Origin: Rhodospirillales bacterium BBD 1991-14
Lineage (GTDB): Bacteria > Pseudomonadota > Alphaproteobacteria > Kiloniellales > Kiloniellaceae
DNA length: 64,000 nt
NCBI GenBank assembly: GCA_001657395.1
Contig: LYSY01000011.1
Span: 1-64,000, forward strand
Direction of reading: 5' to 3'
The translations under genes were made by a program, and so were the position numbers. Below are positions 59,429-64,000 of the stretch, in pieces. The notes beneath the pieces were generated by a model. The model saw only the letters and a program-made list of their open reading frames with translations, did not search any database and was not told the DNA's origin. Every line of letters begins with the position of its first letter. Position 1 is the first letter of the stretch.

Positions 59429-59614
59429 ATGACCGCAACCACCGTTGATCCCCGCAATGCCGTGACCATTCAGCGTGACCTTGCCGACCTCGCGCTGGAA
59501 CTGGTCGACCGCGTCGGCGTCGAAGGCGCCATCCGCTACTGCCACAGCCTGGGATGGGGCGGTGTAGCAGCCCAGATCGAGACCATGCGCGCCCGCCGCG
59601 AATTCCAAGACTGA
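59429..59614 (+). CDS. small conserved protein, 61 residues
   Basis: Protein MTATTVDPRNAVTIQRDLAD, then a helical segment ALELVDRVGVEGAIRYCHSLGWGGVAAQIE. GGAGG lies about 11 bases upstream of the ATG, so it is translated. It sits alone before the RTX gene; a hairpin separates the two. Function unknown. It has a single Cys and no metal motif. Confidence 0.65.
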   Translation: MTATTVDPRNAVTIQRDLADLALELVDRVGVEGAIRYCHSLGWGGVAAQIETMRARREFQD

Positions 59615-59778
59615 CGCCTTGCCCGGGACGTGAGGCGGGCCTCCCGCCAGGCCGCCGCCGCCCGTTTGTTTATGAAGGAATTCAAAGCCTTCGCTCCTCC
59701 CCCCTGCCTGACCGGCGTTTACGCTAAATCCTAAGCGCCTGTTAAGGCCTCTCCGCCAGACTGATGCCCGGAACCTGA

Positions 59779-59804
59779 GCCGCGCTCTCCCCGCAGAGCG
59801 CGGC
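59779..59804 (+). terminator. hairpin before the RTX gene
   Basis: GCCGCGCTC (59779-59787) and GAGCGCGGC (59796-59804) form a perfect 9-bp stem with an 8-base loop. It is followed by CCTTTGGTCTTTG, a weak T-rich tail. It lies 27 bp before the RTX start codon, so it may end the 61-residue gene's transcript or sit as a leader hairpin in the RTX mRNA. Confidence 0.55.
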
Positions 59805-59830
59805 CCTTTGGTCTTTGAGGAGCATGGACG

Positions 59831-61480
59831 ATGGCGGAGACGTTTGGCCCGGATGGCAGCCGAGATGGCCCTGCCGCGCAGGACGGCGGCAATCAGGGCG
59901 GCAAGCTGGTCAGCGTGGATGCACCGCCGGCCGGAGAAACGGTAACGCTGCCGGTCGGGGCCGCCACACAGATTGAACTGCGGTTCGATCCCCAGGCCGT
60001 TCAGGTGGCCGCGCGCGACGGCGACCTCGTTCTGGAGTTTCCCAACGGCGGCCAGCTCGCCCTCAAGGGCTTTGACGAAGACGACGGCGAAGCGCCGCAA
60101 CTGCTGCTGCCGGACGGCAGCGCGGTTCCGGGCGAGGCTCTGCTGGACCAGCTCGAACCGCTTCTGCCTGCCCCGCTGGAAACCACTGCTGGCCCGCAGC
60201 AGTCCGGCCCGCAGCAGTCAGGAAGCGGCGGGACCTCCGTCTATCAGAGCGATCTCGGCAGTCTGATTGCCGGCCTGCGCACGGCCGCGGCCGAAGGCGG
60301 CGCCGGCGGAGGCCCCGAAGGAATCGGCGACGCGGGCGTCACCACGCCCGGCTTCGGGCCGGCAGCTCTGGGATTGGCGCCTCTCGGCGATGACGACGAC
60401 TTGCCCGAACTGCCGGTTCAGACCGTATCGACGCAGCCGGCCCAAAACCAGGCGCCACAAACCCCGGCCGCTGTCTTCGTGCCGCCGGAAAACCCGGTCG
60501 GGCCCGGCGCCGATCAGGCGCTGTTCACGAAGAAGGCGGACAGCGTCGATCTGAATGCCATCGATGTCGGCGGCTACAGCGACGGCACGCAGTACGATGC
60601 CGGCAAGGGCAATGACGTGGTGATCCTCCCGCAGACGGCACGCGAAGCTCTCGAAGCCGGCTTCACGGAAGGCAGCGCCTTCGACGCCGGCAAGGGCAAC
60701 GACCAGGTGACCGGCGGCAGCCTCGCCGACCTGGTGGACGGCGCCCAGGGCCGCGACACGCTGCTGGGCGGTGCCGGCGACGACAGCCTGTTCGGCGCCC
60801 AGGGCAACGACAGCCTGGACGGCGGCGCCGACAACGATCTCCTGAACGGCGGCAGCGGCAACGACATGCTGGTCGGCGGAGAGGGCGACGACAGCCTGAC
60901 CGGTGCCGGCGGCCGCGATACCCTGGAAGGCGGCGACGGCCTCGATCTGCTGATCGGCGGCAGCGGCAACGACAGCCTCCTGGGCGGCGGCGACAATGAC
61001 CAACTGCTTGGCGAGAACGGCCGCGACACGCTGGACGGCGGGCTCGGCAACGACCTGTTGAACGGCGGCGGCAGCCACGACCTGCTGCTGGGCGGGATCG
61101 GCGACGACACGCTTACCGGCGGCTCGGGCCGCGACACGCTGGACGGCGGCCTGGGCGACGACGTCATGACCGGCGGCAACGGACGCGACGTCTTCACCTT
61201 CTCCCTGGCCACTGACCAGGGCGACGACATGATCCTCGATTTCAAGACCGGCAACGGCGGCGACCGGCTGGAGCTCACCGACCTGCTGGACGAGAACGGC
61301 GACAACAGCATCGACATCGCCGACCTCGACGCCGGCGGCCACACGGTGACCGGCGGAGCCGATTCGGTCGTCATCACCTTTGCGCAGGGCGGCAGCCTGA
61401 CCCTGGAGGGCATCGACGGCAGCAGCGTCGACTCCTTCGCCGACCTGCTAGACATCAAGGTGAACGTCGACATTTCCTAG
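59831..61480 (+). CDS. RTX-type calcium-binding repeat protein
   Basis: Protein of 549 residues. Residues about 215-490 carry more than a dozen GGxGxDxLx nonapeptide repeats (GGAGDDSLFGAQGNDSLDGG, GGEGDDSLTGAGGRDTLEGG), which fold as a calcium-filled beta-roll. About residues 20-110 form a beta-rich region, VTLPVGAATQIELRFDPQAVQVA, resembling the N-terminal part of RTX adhesins and retention modules. There is no signal peptide, so type I secretion by a C-terminal signal is expected; the last part, ending DSFADLLDIKVNVDIS, is of that kind. No type I transporter is in the window. A Q/S/G-rich linker (GPQQSGPQQSGSGG) is duplicated at about residue 122. Confidence 0.9.
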   Translation: MAETFGPDGSRDGPAAQDGGNQGGKLVSVDAPPAGETVTLPVGAATQIELRFDPQAVQVAARDGDLVLEFPNGGQLALKGFDEDDGEAPQLLLPDGSAVPGEALLDQLEPLLPAPLETTAGPQQSGPQQSGSGGTSVYQSDLGSLIAGLRTAAAEGGAGGGPEGIGDAGVTTPGFGPAALGLAPLGDDDDLPELPVQTVSTQPAQNQAPQTPAAVFVPPENPVGPGADQALFTKKADSVDLNAIDVGGYSDGTQYDAGKGNDVVILPQTAREALEAGFTEGSAFDAGKGNDQVTGGSLADLVDGAQGRDTLLGGAGDDSLFGAQGNDSLDGGADNDLLNGGSGNDMLVGGEGDDSLTGAGGRDTLEGGDGLDLLIGGSGNDSLLGGGDNDQLLGENGRDTLDGGLGNDLLNGGGSHDLLLGGIGDDTLTGGSGRDTLDGGLGDDVMTGGNGRDVFTFSLATDQGDDMILDFKTGNGGDRLELTDLLDENGDNSIDIADLDAGGHTVTGGADSVVITFAQGGSLTLEGIDGSSVDSFADLLDIKVNVDIS

Positions 61481-61685
61481 GCTTTCTCGGAGTCGTCAGG
61501 GGTTCTCCAGAGAACTTCGGGCACGCTCTTTTTCGCTGTCTCAGGCAAAAGGGGCTACCCCCTCTGTACGCCTTGTGGCCGGCGCGCCCTGCAGGCAGTC
61601 TCTGCCCTGCGCCGAACATCGATGCAGCCATCGAACTCCCCCTTCGGCGCGTCCGATTTTTGCCTGACACTCCCTGTTTCAAACT

Positions 61686-61717
61686 CCCCCGGCGTTCCAC
61701 GCCGGGGGTTTTCTTTT
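61686..61717 (+). terminator. rho-independent terminator
   Basis: CCCCCGGCGT (61686-61695) and ACGCCGGGGG (61699-61708) form a perfect 10-bp stem with a 3-base loop, followed by TTTTCTTTT. It serves the RTX gene 205 bp upstream and may also limit transcription from the convergent gene. Confidence 0.88.
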
Positions 61718-61737
61718 GTGCGGCTAACGAAGGGACA

Positions 61738-62778
61738 TTACCGCAGCAGAAACCCCTGCCCCAGCGGGTCGTCAGGCTCCAGGGTGAAGCGGGCTTCGCC
61801 GGTGTAGTGTGCCTTGCCGGAGACCTCGACGATGACGGCGCGGTGACGGCCGACGACGGTCTCCTCCACCGCGGTCCCGGTGAAGACGGCACCGGTGACG
61901 CTTTCGAAGCGGCGCGCCTGACCGAGGCCGATCTCGCTGCGGGTCCACTGCAGGGCCACGCGCGCGGTGACGCCGGAGCCGGTGGGGCTGCGGTCGACCT
62001 GGCGGCCGGCGAAGATGCAGAGGTTGCGCGTCGGCGCCTCTTCGAAGCGGTCGCCGCCGTCGGTGAAGATCGTGCCGTAGAGAAAGCCCAGGTCCGGATC
62101 GTCCGGATGCTGCAAGGGGATCTGTTCGGCGGCAGCGGCGGTGATCGCCTCCCCGGCATCGGTCAGCGCCCTGACAGAGGTCGGTGAGAGATCGAACCCG
62201 ATGGAGGCCGCCGGCACCACCGCATAGAAGGCTCCGCCATAGCCGATGTCCAGTTCCAGCGGCCCCCAATCCGGCGTTTCGACCACCGCGTGGCGGGCAA
62301 AGGCGAAGGCCGGAACGGAGCGGAAGCGCACCGCCCCGGCCCGGCCGTCCCGGACTTCGACCGTCGTGCGCACCAGGCCGCAGGGGCATTGGATGGCAAC
62401 CGGGGTTTCCGGTTCGCGCGCCGCGACTCGGCCGCTGTCGACCGCCCAGCGGCCCAGGGCGATCACCGCATGGCCGCACATGGTGGAGTAGCCTTCGTTG
62501 TGCAGAAAGAGCACCGCCAGATCCGCGTCCGGATGGTCGGGCTCCACCAGAACGGCGCCGTACATCTCCGCATGGCCGCGCGGCTCGAACATCAGCAGAC
62601 GGCGCAGCGCGTCATGTCGCTCCCGCGCCTCGCGGCGCTTGGCCAGCAGCGTGGCGCCAGAGAGCGCGGGATAGCCCGATGTGACGATCCGCACCGGCTC
62701 GCCGCCGGTATGCATCTCGACGGTACGGATATCGGTGGACAAGGCGGCGCCGGTTACTGGAACAGGCTGAGCGGCCAT
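61738..62778 (-). CDS. proline racemase family protein, trans-3-hydroxy-L-proline dehydratase type
   Basis: Enzyme of 346 residues. The first active-site motif is STMCGHAVIALGRW with Cys101; the second, DRSPTGSGVTAR, has Thr266 where proline racemase and 4-hydroxyproline epimerase have Cys. A Cys/Thr pair marks the trans-3-hydroxy-L-proline dehydratases, which give pyrroline-2-carboxylate. EMHTGGEPVRIV near the N-terminus is conserved. AGAGGAAGGC precedes the ATG. The small lipoprotein gene upstream ends 25 bases inside it. A matching pyrroline-2-carboxylate reductase is not visible. Confidence 0.92.
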   Translation of the reverse strand: MAAQPVPVTGAALSTDIRTVEMHTGGEPVRIVTSGYPALSGATLLAKRREARERHDALRRLLMFEPRGHAEMYGAVLVEPDHPDADLAVLFLHNEGYSTMCGHAVIALGRWAVDSGRVAAREPETPVAIQCPCGLVRTTVEVRDGRAGAVRFRSVPAFAFARHAVVETPDWGPLELDIGYGGAFYAVVPAASIGFDLSPTSVRALTDAGEAITAAAAEQIPLQHPDDPDLGFLYGTIFTDGGDRFEEAPTRNLCIFAGRQVDRSPTGSGVTARVALQWTRSEIGLGQARRFESVTGAVFTGTAVEETVVGRHRAVIVEVSGKAHYTGEARFTLEPDDPLGQGFLLR

Positions 62779-63002
62779 GCCTTCCTCTGTTCCACCTTCA
62801 CAGGCTGGTCATAAAACCCGACCCGCCGGTTCTCCTCACCCGGAAGCGGCGCGGCGTGGCAGTCGACCTCCGCCAGGGTGCGGTAACAGGGCCGCTCCGC
62901 ATAGGTCAGGCGCGGCAAGGGATCGGCCGCACAGGCCGCAAGCACCAGCGGCAGTGCGAAGCCGAGGAGGCAGCCGGTCCCACCCAGAAATCGCCGTTGC
63001 AT
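62754..63002 (-). CDS. small lipoprotein of unknown function
   Basis: Protein of 82 residues with a lipobox LVLAAC; the mature part is about 60 residues with two more Cys (AERPCYRTLAEVDCHAAPLPGEENRRVGFYDQP). This compact conserved block recurs as a hypothetical lipoprotein in Alphaproteobacteria. GGGAGGTAACGGG precedes the ATG. Its 3' end overlaps the hydroxyproline dehydratase gene by 25 bases, so the two may be coupled. Confidence 0.8.
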   Translation of the reverse strand: MQRRFLGGTGCLLGFALPLVLAACAADPLPRLTYAERPCYRTLAEVDCHAAPLPGEENRRVGFYDQPVKVEQRKAWPLSLFQ

Positions 63003-63111
63003 CCCGTTACCTCCCTTGTTACCTCCATCCGGTCGCCCCAGTTCTTCCGCAGGGCTGCTTGAGCATAGCCCTGTCCCCTCCCCCTCACAAAGCCGCAAAG
63101 GACGGGCAGCC

Positions 63112-63498
63112 ATGGTCGATCGCCTGTTAACCAACATCATGGTGCAGAATCTGAAGGCTAGCAGAGACTTCTACGTCAGCCTTCTGGACCTGAAGGTCCA
63201 TTTCGACAGCGACTGGTACGTGATCCTGACGGACCCGGCGGCAGAACGCTTCGAATTGGGGTTGATCGAAGAGAGCAACGATCTGATCCCTGCCGATCTG
63301 CGGGGCAGACCCTCGGGCCTCTATCTGACCTTTGTGGTGGCGGACGCCGATGCCGCCTTTGAGCGCGCCCGCCAACAGGGCTGCCGCATCGTGCAGGAGC
63401 CGCAGGACACCTTCTACGGCCAGCGGCGCTTCATCACGGTCGATCCGGACGGCTTGATGGTCGACATCTCGGCGCCGACCGCGGCACCGCCCCAGTAA
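63112..63498 (+). CDS. VOC superfamily protein (glyoxalase/dioxygenase fold), first
   Basis: Protein of 128 residues with a beta-alpha-beta-beta-beta pair: MVQNLKASRDFYVSLLDLKVHFDSDWYVILTD and YLTFVVADADAAFERARQQGCRIVQEPQDTFYGQRRFITVDPDGLMVDIS. Metal-binding Glu/His residues are not all evident (no leading H), so the activity, if any, is unclear. It belongs to a family that includes glyoxalase I and antibiotic-binding proteins. It runs in tandem with a second VOC gene 23 bp downstream. Confidence 0.83.
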   Translation: MVDRLLTNIMVQNLKASRDFYVSLLDLKVHFDSDWYVILTDPAAERFELGLIEESNDLIPADLRGRPSGLYLTFVVADADAAFERARQQGCRIVQEPQDTFYGQRRFITVDPDGLMVDISAPTAAPPQ

Positions 63499-63521
63499 CG
63501 GCTGCAATAAGGAAGAAGCCC

Positions 63522-63917
63522 ATGGCCGAGGAGACCAAAGCCGTGCTGACGCGTTCAACGCCCGTGCTGAAGACCGGCGACTATCCGCGCGCCCGGGCCT
63601 TCTACACCGAGACCCTGGGCTTTCGCATTCTCGAAGAAGGCGGCGACCCGGCCCGCTTCGGCATTTTCGAGCGGGACCGCGCGGTGGTCTTCGTCGATGC
63701 CTGGCACGGCCCACCGCCGACAAGCCCCGGGGGCTGGGATGCCTACCTGCACTGCGCGGACGTCGACGTCCTCTGCCGCGAGTTCGCCGAAGCGGGCGCG
63801 AGGATCACCCGCCCGCTGGAAAACGCGGTGTACGGCATGCGGGAGTTCGAAGTGACCGACCCCGACGGCAACGTCCTTTGCTTCGGCACCGACATGGATA
63901 CGATCACCAAGCCCTAG
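63522..63917 (+). CDS. VOC superfamily protein, second
   Basis: Protein of 131 residues. PVLKTGDYPRARAFYTETLGFRILEEGG is the N-terminal VOC half and VYGMREFEVTDPDGNVLCFGTDMD the C-terminal half with DPDGN. This resembles bleomycin-resistance-like and glyoxalase-like VOC proteins, often involved in detoxification. It pairs with the preceding VOC gene, likely as an operon. Confidence 0.86.
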   Translation: MAEETKAVLTRSTPVLKTGDYPRARAFYTETLGFRILEEGGDPARFGIFERDRAVVFVDAWHGPPPTSPGGWDAYLHCADVDVLCREFAEAGARITRPLENAVYGMREFEVTDPDGNVLCFGTDMDTITKP

Positions 63918-63926
63918 CGGCTGTGT

Positions 63927-64000
63927 TCAGAACCCGGTGAAGGGCGCCAGGGCGGCGATCGCGTTGGTGCCTGCCTTGCCGCTTCGGCCTTTGTCTGCAC
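63927..64000 (-). CDS. possible 3' end of a convergent gene (partial)
   Basis: An open minus-strand frame runs from the window edge to a TGA at 63927-63929, encoding a C-terminus ending ADKGRSGKAGTNAIAALAP then FTGF. It would be convergent with the second VOC gene, which is consistent with a normal layout. Only 24 codons are visible, so this may also be chance. Confidence 0.3.
   Translation of the reverse strand, partial: ADKGRSGKAGTNAIAALAPFTGF

Noticed and set aside
60218-61342. Long Val/Ala-rich minus-strand frame opposite the RTX repeats
   Set aside because: It is a by-product of the repetitive GGxGxD codons on the other strand.

Overview
The window is GC-rich, gene-dense bacterial chromosome. 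The gene order murA - DUF2948 - hisG - hisD - UPF0262 - low-molecular-weight phosphatase - infA - maf - RNase E/G - yacG (about 39.8-47.4 kb) is an arrangement I associate with Alphaproteobacteria. Other genes point the same way: BluB, a DUF6768 partner of an ECF sigma factor, the short form of HisG, and both TRAP and tripartite tricarboxylate (TTT) transporters. I would place it among marine or soil Rhodospirillales-like heterotrophs; the order-level placement is inference. No phage, insertion sequence, CRISPR array or plasmid function was seen.

Layout. 0-18 kb holds mixed small transcription units: an ABC solute-binding protein beside a 13-bp tandem array, an MpaB-type oxygenase, BluB, a DEAD-box RNA helicase, a long TPR protein, a methyltransferase divergent from a GlxA-type regulator, hydrolases, SDR proteins, an ECF sigma/DUF6768 pair, a GST and a PhyH-type dioxygenase. 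18.8-30.0 kb is a divergent catabolic island. Its minus arm carries a class V aminotransferase, a complete TRAP transporter, an enoyl-CoA hydratase and a family III CoA-transferase. Its plus arm carries a GlcD/GlcF-like FAD/Fe-S dehydrogenase and a GntR regulator, and a convergent saccharopine-dehydrogenase-like gene closes it. 30.3-36.0 kb is a second island, tctC-tctB-tctA-LacI-sulfatase. The three tctB-tctA-LacI-sulfatase junctions are overlapping or abutting, and a perfect 20-bp palindrome that looks like a LacI operator lies upstream of tctC.

36.2-38.5 kb has a hydrolase/cupin pair and a beta-hydroxyacid dehydrogenase, followed by tRNA-Phe. 38.8-48.5 kb is the housekeeping block: an S1C protease, yacG, RNase E/G, maf, infA, phosphatase, UPF0262, hisD, hisG, DUF2948, murA, dcd and a small conserved protein, followed by tRNA-Thr. 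48.9-64 kb holds an OmpA lipoprotein, an asparagine-synthase-like protein, MFS and DMT transporters, an enoyl-CoA hydratase, a Fur-box-like palindrome before an unrecognised gene and a peroxiredoxin, a fused APH/P-loop kinase, a 61-residue gene, an RTX calcium-binding protein, a trans-3-hydroxy-L-proline dehydratase-type gene, a small lipoprotein and two VOC proteins.

The parts most likely to hold new biology are the two transporter-linked catabolic islands, each with a regulator and a plausible operator. Next come the AGAGC-type extragenic palindromes and the gene of unknown function behind the Fur-like site. No gene system here is clearly without precedent.
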